NCBI GenBank assembly: GCA_934513205.1
Contig: CAKSWU010000011.1
Coordinates: 1 to 64,000, forward strand
Direction: 5' to 3'
Source of the DNA: an uncultured Faecalibacterium sp.
Lineage (GTDB): Bacteria; Bacillota; Clostridia; Oscillospirales; Ruminococcaceae
DNA: 64,000 nt
Under the pieces are notes generated by a model. It ran no database searches and was not told where the DNA came from. It worked only from the letters and a program-made list of their open reading frames with translations. Position 1 is the stretch's first letter. Each line of letters starts with the position of its first letter. This document shows, in pieces, positions 1 through 7,508 of the stretch. A program made the translations under genes and the position numbers.

Positions 1-101
1 TATCGCTTTAACGCTTTTTTCGCTTCTCCATTTATAGCCCCTCAGTCGCTGCGCGACAGCTCCCCCGAGGGGGAGCGGGCACGCCCGGAAGCTTCCTCAT
101 T
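1..101. repeat. Edge of a composite dispersed repeat (family C tail)
   Basis: The first ~60 bases match, in reverse orientation, positions 21410-21476 almost base for base. They run into the GTCGCTGCGCGAC palindrome and a CTCCCCC/GGGGGAG hairpin that recurs at 21387-21433 and 29715-29770. The element is cut by the window edge. No gene is visible from here to 230. Confidence 0.75.
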
Positions 102-166
102 ACTCCTAATGCTTTAGCAATGGGCTTTAAATCTTGGCTCTCCCTGAGAGGGTTCGTCCCTACGCA

Positions 167-206
167 AAAGCGCCCCGCACTTCCGGTTGGAAATGCGGGG
201 CGCTGC
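167..206 (-). terminator. Terminator downstream of khpB
   Basis: AGCGCCCCGCA-TTCC pairs with GGAA-TGCGGGGCGCT around a 4-nt loop. Read leftward it is followed by CTTTTGCG. It sits 25 bases after the khpB stop codon and probably ends the rpmH-rnpA-yidD-yidC-khpB transcript. Confidence 0.8.
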
Positions 207-230
207 ATGGTTCTGTTTCAGGCGGCAGGT

Positions 231-1382
231 TTACAGCTCGATTTTGCCAAAGCTGAAATCTGCAAAGTCGTCCACGCGCTCGGTGCGCTTGGGTGCCACC
301 GGTGCGGCGCTCTCGGCGTCACGGGGTGCGTAGGTGCGCTCCGGCACACTGGACGGACGCGGGCCGCGGGGTGCACCGCTGCGGTTTCCGCGGTAGCCGC
401 CATTGCTGCGGCCACCGTTCTCGCTGCGGCGCTCGCCGCGATAACCGCCATTGCGGTTGCCACCGGGGCGGCGTCCATTGCCGCCGCGTCCGCCGCGGGA
501 ACGGCGCTCGGTGTAGGTGTTCTCGGTCTGGGCATCCGGTGCGGTGGAGTAGATGACTACGCGGCGGTCACGGCCTTCGCCCTTGCTCTCGCTGCGCACA
601 CCCTCCATCTTGCTGATGGCAGAGTGGATAATGCGGCGCTCGTAGGGGTTCATGGGCTCCATGGCAAAGCTGCGGCCGGTCTTGCGCACCTTGGCGCCAA
701 TGCGCTGTGCCAGTGCGGTCAAATCGTTTTCGCGCTTGTCGCGGTAACCTGCAACATCCAGACCCAGCTTGATGTAATCGCCCTCCAGACGGTTTGCCAC
801 AAGGCTTGCCAGATAGGACAGGCTCTCCATAGTCTCGCCGCGGCGGCCGATGAGGGCACCCAGCTTCTCGCCATCCAGACGGATGATGGTGGCCTCGCCC
901 TTCTGCACAGCGCTGAAGTTGACGTTTTCCACGCCCATCAGGGTGATGACTTCCCGCAGATAGTCCACGGCAGCCTTGACCTTGGCGTTCTCCTCGATGA
1001 CGATGGGCACCTCCACCTCTTCTGCCTCCTCGGCAGCTTCGGCGGGCTGCTGGGCAGCGGGGGTCTGCTCTGCGGCGGGAGCGGCAGGCTCTGCCACCGC
1101 AGCGGGAGCCTGCTGCACCGCAGGAGCGGTCTCCTGTACGGCAGTCTCAACAGGCCTCTCGACCACCGGCTTTTCCGGTGCAGCGGCGGGAGCGTCCGGC
1201 TCTTCCACGCTGACGCACACCTTGGCAGGGGTGAGCTTCAGGCCCAGAAAACCAGTCTTTTGGGGCATTTCCAGCACTTCATAGCTGACGTTCATATCGT
1301 CTGCCTGCACGCCCAGCAGGGCGCAGGCCTTTGCGCGGGCTTCATCCACCGTCTTACCGGTGGCTTCCTGCTTACGGATCAT
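231..1382 (-). CDS. khpB: KhpB/Jag RNA-binding protein with RGG-rich tail
   Basis: This is a single-stranded RNA-binding protein of the Jag/KhpB family, which normally pairs with KhpA and affects cell-wall growth and small-RNA or mRNA biology. In order there are a Jag-N domain (residues 1-55), an Ala/Pro/Glu-rich linker (about 60-125), a KH domain with the GxxG loop in ALIGRRGE (176-183), an R3H domain around NPYERRIIH (245-253), and an Arg/Gly/Asn-rich tail from about 285 to the end with repeated RGG and GGYRG units. The family is commonly 200-260 residues, so the 383-residue length comes from the linker and the tail. It follows yidC by 19 nt, the usual jag position, and is very likely co-transcribed with it. 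The RGG tail resembles eukaryotic RNA-binding tails and is the odd feature. Confidence 0.95.
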   Translation of the reverse strand: MIRKQEATGKTVDEARAKACALLGVQADDMNVSYEVLEMPQKTGFLGLKLTPAKVCVSVEEPDAPAAAPEKPVVERPVETAVQETAPAVQQAPAAVAEPAAPAAEQTPAAQQPAEAAEEAEEVEVPIVIEENAKVKAAVDYLREVITLMGVENVNFSAVQKGEATIIRLDGEKLGALIGRRGETMESLSYLASLVANRLEGDYIKLGLDVAGYRDKRENDLTALAQRIGAKVRKTGRSFAMEPMNPYERRIIHSAISKMEGVRSESKGEGRDRRVVIYSTAPDAQTENTYTERRSRGGRGGNGRRPGGNRNGGYRGERRSENGGRSNGGYRGNRSGAPRGPRPSSVPERTYAPRDAESAAPVAPKRTERVDDFADFSFGKIEL

Positions 1383-1401
1383 ATCCGTCTACCTCCCTTG
1401 T

Positions 1402-2484
1402 TTACTGTTTGTCCTGCTTGTTCTTGTTCAGCTCGCTCAGCGGCACAGTGCGCTCGTCCTTGTAGCGCTCGGCGTCCAGCTGGCGGGCATACTCCAGACG
1501 GCGCTTGTTCATCTCGCTGGCGGACAGGTTCTTCTCCACGGACTTGCCGGTCTTGGGATCGGTGACCGTGACGGTGGTGCTCTTCACCCCGCGCTTTTCC
1601 TGCTTGCGCTTTGCCGCGATCTCGGCTTCCACTTCCTTGCGCATCTTTTCGGGGTCATAGAACTTGCGCATCAGCTGGGTCTGCACGGTCATCACGATGT
1701 TGGAAATGACGTAGTACAGAGAGAATGCCAGCGGGTAGGTGAAGCAGAAGAACAGGTACATCAGCGGCATCATATACATGGTCAGCTTCATGCTGCCCTG
1801 CATCTGCTGGCCGGAGGCCTTCATGCTGATGTGGGTGGACAGGAACATGGTGATGACCGACAGCAGCGGCAGCACCAGATCCATCGACAGACCCAGCTTG
1901 GGCACACGGGTCAGGTCGATGCCCAGAAAGCTCATGTTCTGGCTGAACTCGGTGATGGTTGCGATCTGCTCCGGGGTAAAGCAGGCGGTCAGAGCGCTGT
2001 TGCCGCCGGCCACCAGCTGTGCAATGATGCTGGTGTCGCGGGTGATGGCGGTAAAGGTGACACCGGCTGCGGTCAGGGCCTCGCCTGCATTCGCCAGTGC
2101 AGCGGCACTGATATGGAAGATGCGCTCCAGCGGGTTATACACCACGCCGATGACGCCGAACATGACAAGGAAGTTCAGCAGCATGGGCATACAGCCTGCG
2201 GTGGGCTTGTAGCCAAAGTCCTGCTGCAGCTTCATCAGCTCTTCCTGCTGCTTTTCAGGCTTGTCCTTGTACTTGGTCTGGATCTCCATGATCATGGGCT
2301 GGAAGGCAGACATTTTTGCCATGCTCTTCTGCTGGCTCATCTGCAGGGGGATCTTGACGATGTTGATGAGCAGGGTGAAGAGGATGATGTCCCAGCCATA
2401 GCTGGGGATCAGCTTGTAGATCCACTCCATGACATAGCCAAGGGGACCGCTCAGGATGTAAAAGAAGTTCATACCTTTGTCCAT
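1402..2484 (-). CDS. yidC: YidC/OxaA/SpoIIIJ membrane protein insertase
   Basis: YidC inserts and folds membrane proteins, alone or with SecYEG. The 360-residue protein lacks the long periplasmic domain of proteobacterial YidC, as in Gram-positives. It begins with a hydrophobic segment, followed by a cytoplasmic helical hairpin rich in Gln/Lys/Met (about 48-90), further transmembrane helices with the conserved family pattern, and a basic C-terminal tail (about 285-360, many Lys/Arg) expected to contact the ribosome. The residue aligning with the conserved groove arginine appears to be Lys44, a conservative change that I place by eye. It lies between yidD and khpB in the standard origin-proximal operon, although a ~540-base repeat-filled gap separates it from yidD, so it may have its own promoter. 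Confidence 0.95.
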   Translation of the reverse strand: MDKGMNFFYILSGPLGYVMEWIYKLIPSYGWDIILFTLLINIVKIPLQMSQQKSMAKMSAFQPMIMEIQTKYKDKPEKQQEELMKLQQDFGYKPTAGCMPMLLNFLVMFGVIGVVYNPLERIFHISAAALANAGEALTAAGVTFTAITRDTSIIAQLVAGGNSALTACFTPEQIATITEFSQNMSFLGIDLTRVPKLGLSMDLVLPLLSVITMFLSTHISMKASGQQMQGSMKLTMYMMPLMYLFFCFTYPLAFSLYYVISNIVMTVQTQLMRKFYDPEKMRKEVEAEIAAKRKQEKRGVKSTTVTVTDPKTGKSVEKNLSASEMNKRRLEYARQLDAERYKDERTVPLSELNKNKQDKQ

Positions 2485-2574
2485 TCTGCCCCGTCTGTGG
2501 GCCGGGACGCATTATTTTTTTATCGTAGGACACCCTGCCCACAGTGCAGCGCGTCACAAGAAGCTTTATTATCT

Positions 2575-2745
2575 AAAATGCCCTCCGCGTTGCTCTGGGC
2601 ATATTCAGCGGAAAAATTATTTTATATTTGCGTTTGTCGCGGCCTGCGGGCCGCTCCAAACGCATTTTCACGGGAAAGGTCGTAACGGTAAACGGCATAT
2701 GCTGCCGCTGGCTCCCTGCGGGAGCATTCGCGTCAGCATGAAAAC
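2575..2745 (+). repeat. Variable-stem hairpin repeat, family A copy 1
   Basis: The order of parts is the same as in copies near 21.2, 30.0 and 61.1 kb: a CCGC/GCGGAAAA head, an AT-rich spacer, hairpin 1, a TTTTCACGGG linker, a GGTCGT..AACGGCAT block, then hairpin 2. Hairpin 1 (2630-2663) is GCGTTTG/CAAACGC enclosing GCGGCC-TGCG-GGCCGC. Hairpin 2 (2699-2739) pairs ATGCTG with CAGCAT and CTCCC-TGC-GGGAG. It lies between yidD and yidC. Confidence 0.8.
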
Positions 2746-2965
2746 ATGCTGTTGCCCTTACGTTTCGTCGCGCAGCGACTCCAAACCGGCGGAACACAAA
2801 AAATCCTCTAGCGCAGCGGCTTGGATTTTTTGTATGGAGCCCAACAGCTTTGGGGTCACTAGGGGCGAGCAGCCCCTAGTTCGTGCCTCCCGCGCTTCGA
2901 AAGTAGCGGGCGCTTTTCTGGTACTCTTTTGTGTGCGCAAAAGAGTACATACCCGGCGGCGATGC
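2746..2965. repeat. Hairpin-rich stretch related to repeat families A and C
   Basis: Four hairpins are visible. AAAAAATCC pairs with GGATTTTTT (2798-2830). CTAGGGG-CGAGCAG-CCCCTAG (about 2860-2880) has the same loop type as TCAAGGG-CGAGTAG-CCCTTGG at 21.53 kb on a different stem. CCCGC pairs with GCGGG near 2890-2910. GTACTCTTTTG pairs with CAAAAGAGTAC (2921-2948) around a loop containing TGCG. I see no gene between 2485 and 3021. Confidence 0.65.
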
Positions 2966-3021
2966 ATTTTGCAAAAAGCATTAAATTTTAAACACGCGAC
3001 TACGCTCTGCGCAGAAAACCT

Positions 3022-3336
3022 CTATTTTTCCACCTTTCGCTTGTGCCGTGTGTAAAACAGCTTTGCGAGCTGCAGGCGGCGCGTTTCGCTGCGCCACTTG
3101 CCCGCTTCCGGTACAGGGTCGTAGCCCCATTTGCCGAAGGGGTTGCACCGGGCAATGCGCCATGCGCCCAGCAGGATGCCCTTGATGCACCCGTGGGTCA
3201 GGATGGCCTGCATGGTGTAGTTGCTGCAGCTGGGGGTGAACCGGCAGCTGCGCCCGATCCAGGGGCTGAGGGTGTACTGGTAGATGCGGATGGGCACGCA
3301 CAGTGCCCTTCGGCAGGCCAATTGCAGGCGGTTCAT
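3022..3336 (-). CDS. yidD: Membrane protein insertion efficiency factor YidD
   Basis: YidD is a small amphipathic membrane-associated protein that helps YidC-dependent insertion. The 104 residues hold the family core, including SPWIG, CRFTPSCSNY (31-40), the GCIKG segment and the CNPFGKWGYDPVP stretch with conserved cysteines. The start ATG at 3336 overlaps the rnpA stop by four bases (ATGA), which argues for translational coupling and against the longer open frame running to 3888. The C-terminus is basic. Its place between rnpA and yidC is the usual one. Confidence 0.95.
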   Translation of the reverse strand: MNRLQLACRRALCVPIRIYQYTLSPWIGRSCRFTPSCSNYTMQAILTHGCIKGILLGAWRIARCNPFGKWGYDPVPEAGKWRSETRRLQLAKLFYTRHKRKVEK

Positions 3337-3740
3337 TCCCGCGGTTCCGTCTTTTGCCTGCGGGCCGGGGGCACCGTGGCAGGGGGCTTTGCGCCCGGAG
3401 CCTTTGCCTTGTCCGGCAGACCGGCCTGTGCAAGCAGCTTTGCCACCACGCTGCTGAGCTGCCAGCTCTTCAATTTCGGGGTCATGCCCCGGGCCACAAA
3501 GACCAGATCGTAGCCGCCGATGTTTTGATCCAGATGCTCGTCGATGGCAGCCTTCATCACGCGGCGCGCACGGTTGCGCTGCACGGCGTGGCCGATCTTC
3601 TTGGTGGCCGTCAGGCCCACCCGGGTGTTGCGTCCCCGGGTCTTGAACACATACAGCACCAGTGCCTGGTTCACATAGGACTTGCCGCGGGCATACACTC
3701 TGCCAAACTCGCTGTTGCGGCGGATGGGACGATAGCGCAT
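3333..3740 (-). CDS. rnpA: Ribonuclease P protein component
   Basis: RnpA is the protein cofactor of the tRNA 5'-maturation ribozyme. The start at 3740 (MRYRPIRRN) is preceded by AAAGGAGG at good spacing, so the reading frame extending upstream to 3866 is not used. The 135 residues contain the RNase P signature with GRNTRVGLTATKKIG and RNRARRVMKA, which forms the basic helix that binds RNA. An unusual Ala/Pro/Lys-rich tail (about 112-135) lies beyond the normal end of the family. It is 3' of rpmH, separated by an attenuator-like hairpin, and overlaps yidD. Confidence 0.95.
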   Translation of the reverse strand: MRYRPIRRNSEFGRVYARGKSYVNQALVLYVFKTRGRNTRVGLTATKKIGHAVQRNRARRVMKAAIDEHLDQNIGGYDLVFVARGMTPKLKSWQLSSVVAKLLAQAGLPDKAKAPGAKPPATVPPARRQKTEPRE

Positions 3741-3872
3741 GATTCCGCGCCTCCTTTCTGGGCCAGAAAGCGCACCGGGGGGTGCACTCTTTAGCCAGTA
3801 TATCAGAAATTTTTCCACTTTGAAAGCCCATGGGGGCAATTTTACGAAAATTCTTGGAATTTTCAAAAAAAT

Positions 3873-3901
3873 AAGACCGCCAATCCAATATCAGCGGTCT
3901 T
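3873..3901 (-). terminator. Attenuator-like hairpin between rpmH and rnpA
   Basis: AAGACCGC pairs with GCGGTCTT around a 13-nt loop. Leftward it is followed by ATTTTTTTG; rightward it runs into TTTTTT. It probably lowers read-through from rpmH into rnpA, matching the much higher need for ribosomal protein L34. Confidence 0.8.
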
Positions 3902-3949
3902 TTTTGCGCATATTCATTTCTGCGCCGGATCCTGCCGTCAAGACAGAGA

Positions 3950-4084
3950 TCAGACAGTCAGGCTCTTGCGGCCCTTTGCACGGCGAGCATTGATGACCTT
4001 GCGGCCGTTCTTGGTGCTCATGCGGGTCAGAAAGCCATGAACTTCCTTGCGCTGACGCTTCTTGGGCTGAAAAGTTCTCTTCAT
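3950..4084 (-). CDS. rpmH: 50S ribosomal protein L34
   Basis: This is a 44-residue basic protein with the L34 signature: [18 protein letters not shown] at the start, then [10 protein letters not shown] and [11 protein letters not shown] at the end. It is a component of the large ribosomal subunit. The ATG at 4084 follows GGAGGAT at good spacing. It is the first gene of the leftward operon and is divergent from dnaA across the intergenic origin-side region, which is the usual Firmicutes arrangement. Confidence 0.97.
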   Translation of the reverse strand: MKRTFQPKKRQRKEVHGFLTRMSTKNGRKVINARRAKGRKSLTV

Positions 4085-4163
4085 GGTTGTATCCTCCGTA
4101 AAAACTTATCCCCGGTATGGGGTCTGGACTGGTCCCAAATTGGGGACAGGCTTGCAATTCAAC

Positions 4164-4193
4164 AGTATATCGCATAGTATGGCGTTCTGTCAA
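4164..4193 (-). promoter_or_regulatory. Promoter of rpmH operon
   Basis: Read leftward, TTGACA (4193-4188) and TATACT (4169-4164) are separated by 18 bases. The spacing and sequence are close to the housekeeping sigma consensus. The ~80-base leader lies upstream of rpmH. Confidence 0.8.
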
Positions 4194-4364
4194 GCTTTTT
4201 TTTCGGTTTCCTGCAAATTCCGCAAAACTTTTTTGTGAAAAGATTTTCAACTTTTTCACCATTTTGCCGTTGAAAACTCTTTGCATACAAGATATTGTGG
4301 ATTTTTTCGGCGTCTGCCACAATGCGAAACAGCGGTCTTTTCTTATGTATTTTAAATTACATTA

Positions 4365-4449
4365 TATAATATGGACTCACAGCGGTTTTTGTGGTATACT
4401 AACTCCGTATCAGCAGCATTGTTGAAAACTTTAACGGAGTGGATGTTTT
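4365..4449 (+). promoter_or_regulatory. dnaA promoter region and ribosome binding site
   Basis: There are two candidate -10 boxes: TATAAT at 4365-4370, and TATACT at 4395-4400 with an extended TGG in front. The -35 boxes are weak for both. GGAG occurs at about 4436 before the ATG at 4450. TGTTGAAAA near 4421 and TTGTGGATT near 4297 resemble DnaA boxes and could allow autoregulation. The rest of 4085-4449 is AT-rich and has no gene. Confidence 0.55.
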
Positions 4450-5772
4450 ATGGATTCTTTCAAGGACGTTTTAGAGGCCGCGCAGGCGTACTGCAAAACG
4501 CAGATGGCAGAGCCGACCTATAATCTCTACATCGACGGGTTGGAGCCCATCAGCTTTGAGGACTCCAGCCACATCACCCTGTCGGTGCGCAACGACTTCA
4601 TCTGCAAGATCGTGACGGACCGGTATCTCGGCCTGCTCAAGGAAGCGTTCAAGACCGTGCTGGGCTTTGATGTGGACATCACGCTGGTGGTGCCCAGCAC
4701 CCCGCCCCACGAAGTGGTGCTGGCGCAGCAGTACGAGGCAAACCCCGCTTCCCCGCAGGGCAACTACGAGTTCACCTTCGAAAACTTCATCAAGGGGCCG
4801 TCCAACCAGTTTGCGTTTGCTGCGGCGCAGGCGGTGGCAGCAAACCCCTCCGGTGCCTACAACCCCCTGTTCATCTACGGCGGTTCTGGTCTGGGCAAGA
4901 CCCATCTGCTGACCGCCATCCAGACCGAGATCAAACGCACCCACCCCGATTTCGTCATCATGTATGTCACCTGCGAGCAGTTCACCAACGAGCTGATCGC
5001 CGCCATCCGCGCCGGCAGCACCGAGGACTTCCGCATGAAGTACCGCGTGGCAGACCTTTTGCTGGTGGACGATATCCAGTTCATCGCGGGCAAGGAGTCC
5101 ACGCAGGAGGAGTTTTTCCACACCTTCAACTCGCTGCACGATGCCCACAAGCAGATCGTCATTGCCTCCGACCGCCCCGCCAAGGAGATCAAGAGTCTGG
5201 AAGAGCGTCTGCGCACCCGCTTTGAGTGGGGCCTGACCGCCGATGTGCAGCCGCCGGACTTCGAGACCCGGGTGGCCATCGTCAAGCGCAAGGCAGAGCT
5301 TTTGCATCTGGACCTGCCGGAGGACGTGGCAGAGTTCATTGCCAACCACCTGAAAAACAACATCCGTCAGCTGGAAGGCGCGGTAAAAAAGCTGAACGCC
5401 TACTACATGCTGGAAGGCATCCAGCCGGTGATCAGCGTGGCGCAGAACGCCATCAAGGACATCCTCAACGAGACCCAGCCAGTGCCGGTGACCATCGAAA
5501 AGATCATTGGCGAGGTATCCCGCACCTTCAACGTCTCCCCTGCCGACATCCGGGGCACCAAGCGCAACGCCAATGTTGCCTCTGCCCGCCGCGTCGCCAT
5601 CTATATCCTGCGCGAAGTCACCGGCATGAGCATGGAGGAGATCGGGCGGGAATTTTCCGGCCGCGATCATTCCACCATCGTCTACTCCCTCAAGACCATG
5701 GAGCGGGACATGAAAAATGACCAGCATCTGCGCGAGACCGTCAGCGATATCATCAAAAACGTGAAGGCCTGA
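4450..5772 (+). CDS. dnaA: Chromosomal replication initiator DnaA
   Basis: DnaA is the AAA+ initiator that binds DnaA boxes, melts the origin and loads helicase. The protein is 440 residues. Domain I spans residues 1-80 and the linker is short. The AAA+ core has Walker A GGSGLGKT (144-151), Walker B LLLVDDIQF (about 203-211) and an arginine-rich sensor region SLEERLRTRFEWGL. Domain IV contains the box-binding helix-turn-helix with GRDHSTIVYSL (about 405-415). Domain II is shorter than in Bacillus, which explains the modest length. The start is supported by GGAG upstream. It is followed by a 400-base region packed with DnaA-box-like motifs and then dnaN. Confidence 0.99.
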   Translation: MDSFKDVLEAAQAYCKTQMAEPTYNLYIDGLEPISFEDSSHITLSVRNDFICKIVTDRYLGLLKEAFKTVLGFDVDITLVVPSTPPHEVVLAQQYEANPASPQGNYEFTFENFIKGPSNQFAFAAAQAVAANPSGAYNPLFIYGGSGLGKTHLLTAIQTEIKRTHPDFVIMYVTCEQFTNELIAAIRAGSTEDFRMKYRVADLLLVDDIQFIAGKESTQEEFFHTFNSLHDAHKQIVIASDRPAKEIKSLEERLRTRFEWGLTADVQPPDFETRVAIVKRKAELLHLDLPEDVAEFIANHLKNNIRQLEGAVKKLNAYYMLEGIQPVISVAQNAIKDILNETQPVPVTIEKIIGEVSRTFNVSPADIRGTKRNANVASARRVAIYILREVTGMSMEEIGREFSGRDHSTIVYSLKTMERDMKNDQHLRETVSDIIKNVKA

Positions 5773-6173
5773 CGCGGCAGATCCCGGCAAAAGTCATACT
5801 CATTTTACCGTCCCACCCCAAAATATGGGGAGAAAACCCGGGCAAATGGGGAAAAAAGCCCATATCTTGTGTAAAAAAACGCGAACCTTTCCACACTTTC
5901 CACCAACTTTTCAACATTCAACCTCCGTTCTCCACACAAGCAGTGGAAAGAAAGTCGAAGTTTCACCTTTCCACATTTCCTTCACGACTCTTCCACAGGA
6001 GCGTGGAAACCGAAACCACCTGAAGCCAGCAGGGCTTTTCCGGGTTTTCCACATCTTCCCCACCCCCTACTACGGTTACTACAACAAGTTCAAGATAGAA
6101 ACACCGGTCAGGGTGCAATTCGGACATCCCAGCGGCACTCTGTTCCGGGAAAACAAAAAGGAGAGTATGCAGT
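5773..6173. other. Candidate oriC: DnaA-box-like cluster between dnaA and dnaN
   Basis: No gene is present. At least nine sites fit a YTTTCCACA/TTTTCAACA-type box: 5887-5895, 5896-5904, 5908-5916, 5928-5936, 5943-5950 (reverse), 5967-5975, 5989-5997, 6002-6010 (reverse) and 6045-6053. The most frequent form here is CTTTCCACA or TTTTCCACA rather than the textbook TTATCCACA. An A-rich run at 5852-5880 could be the unwinding element. The position between dnaA and dnaN matches the main initiation site of many Firmicutes. Confidence 0.8.
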
Positions 6174-7280
6174 TTGAACATCGTATGCGATAAAGTCCTG
6201 CTGAGCGCTGCCATCGACGGCGTTTCCAAAGCAGTCACCATGCGTTCTGCCATTCCGGTACTGGAGGGCATTTTGCTGAAAGCCGAAGGGTTTCAGCTGA
6301 CCCTGACCGGCTACGATCTGGAAATGGGCATCGTGACCACCATCGAAGCCAACGTCAAGGAAGCCGGCGAGATCGTGCTGAACGCAAAGCTGCTCAGCAG
6401 CATGATCAGCCGAATGCCTGCCGGGCAGATCTCCATCACCTCTGCCGAAAACGGCAAAACCACCATCCAGAGCGGCGTGGCACAGTTCGAGATCCAATCC
6501 ATGCCAGCCAACGATTTCCCGGAGCTGCCCAACACCGGTGCCGAAGAGACCCTGACCATCAAGACCGGCGTGCTGAAAGATATGATCGATCGCACGTTGT
6601 ATGCCGTCAGTCAGGACGAGAAAAAACCCGCCCACACCGGCGAGCTCTTCGAGATCGAGCCGGACAAGCTGACCATCGTGGCACTGGACGGCTACCGTCT
6701 GGCCATCGTGGAGCGCCCGGTCACAGCGGTGAAGGACATCCGCATCATCGTGCCCAGCAAGACCATGACCGAGGTGGCCCATCTGCTGCCCAACGATGAC
6801 GAAGAACCGGTGCACATCAGCGCCAACCGCCGCTATGTGGTGTTCATCACCGCCGGCTACACCATTATGAGCCGCCTGATCGAGGGCGAGTTTTTGAATT
6901 ACCGCAACGTCATCCCCGCCGGCAGCCGCACCCGCGTGACCATCGACACCAAGGAGTTCATCGAGACCATCGAACGCGCCTCACTGATTATTACAGAGCG
7001 TTTAAAAAATCCCCTCCGCATCTCCTTTACAGAGGGTAGAGTCGTGGTGCGCTGCCAGACCAATCTGGGCCGCGTGGTGGATGAATTCAACGCCGACTGC
7101 GAGGGCGACGAAGTGGAGATCGGTTTCAACAACCGCTACCTGCTGGATGCCTTGCGCAACGCCCGCACCGAGAAGGTCCGCATGGAGATCAGCGGTCCTC
7201 TGAGCCCGGTAAAGGTGCTGCCCGCCGAAGGCAGTGACTTTGTGTATCTGGTGCTGCCGGTACGGTTCAAAAACGACTAA
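6174..7280 (+). CDS. dnaN: DNA polymerase III beta subunit (sliding clamp)
   Basis: DnaN forms the dimeric ring that tethers DNA polymerase III to the template. It is 368 residues, the normal length, with three clamp domains and the conserved C-terminal end in which PVKVLPAEGSDFVYLVLPVR forms the partner-binding pocket. Translation starts at TTG (6174). AAAGGAG lies ten bases upstream, and the nearby ATG at 6167 leads into a short frame, so a non-ATG start is required. It is followed after 12 bases by the S4-domain gene and recF, presumably one operon. Confidence 0.98.
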   Translation: MNIVCDKVLLSAAIDGVSKAVTMRSAIPVLEGILLKAEGFQLTLTGYDLEMGIVTTIEANVKEAGEIVLNAKLLSSMISRMPAGQISITSAENGKTTIQSGVAQFEIQSMPANDFPELPNTGAEETLTIKTGVLKDMIDRTLYAVSQDEKKPAHTGELFEIEPDKLTIVALDGYRLAIVERPVTAVKDIRIIVPSKTMTEVAHLLPNDDEEPVHISANRRYVVFITAGYTIMSRLIEGEFLNYRNVIPAGSRTRVTIDTKEFIETIERASLIITERLKNPLRISFTEGRVVVRCQTNLGRVVDEFNADCEGDEVEIGFNNRYLLDALRNARTEKVRMEISGPLSPVKVLPAEGSDFVYLVLPVRFKND

Positions 7281-7292
7281 GGAGCGCGTTTT

Positions 7293-7508
7293 ATGCAGAA
7301 GATTCTCATTCATACCGAGTTTATCAAGCTGGATGCCCTGCTCAAATTTGCCGGTCTGTGCGAGACCGGCGGTGAAGCCAAGGAGCTGGTGCAGGGCGGC
7401 GCTGTGAAGGTGAACGGCGAAGTGTGCACCATGCGGGGCAAAAAGTGCCGCGCCGGAGACGTCGTTGAACTGGACGGTCAGACGGTAGAAGTCGGGCAGG
7501 GTCAGTAA
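7293..7508 (+). CDS. yaaA: S4-domain RNA-binding protein (YaaA/YlmH-type)
   Basis: This is a 71-residue protein consisting of one S4 domain, with [36 protein letters not shown] and a C-terminal GDVVELDG. The S4 fold binds structured RNA. The precise target is unknown, although the gene is conserved between dnaN and recF in Firmicutes. AAGGAG lies before the ATG. Its stop codon overlaps the recF start by one base (TAATG), indicating coupled translation. Confidence 0.93.
   Translation: MQKILIHTEFIKLDALLKFAGLCETGGEAKELVQGGAVKVNGEVCTMRGKKCRAGDVVELDGQTVEVGQGQ

Noticed and set aside
3022..3888. 288-codon frame joining yidD to upstream sequence
   Set aside because: Only the last 104 codons match YidD, and the ATGA overlap with rnpA marks the true start.
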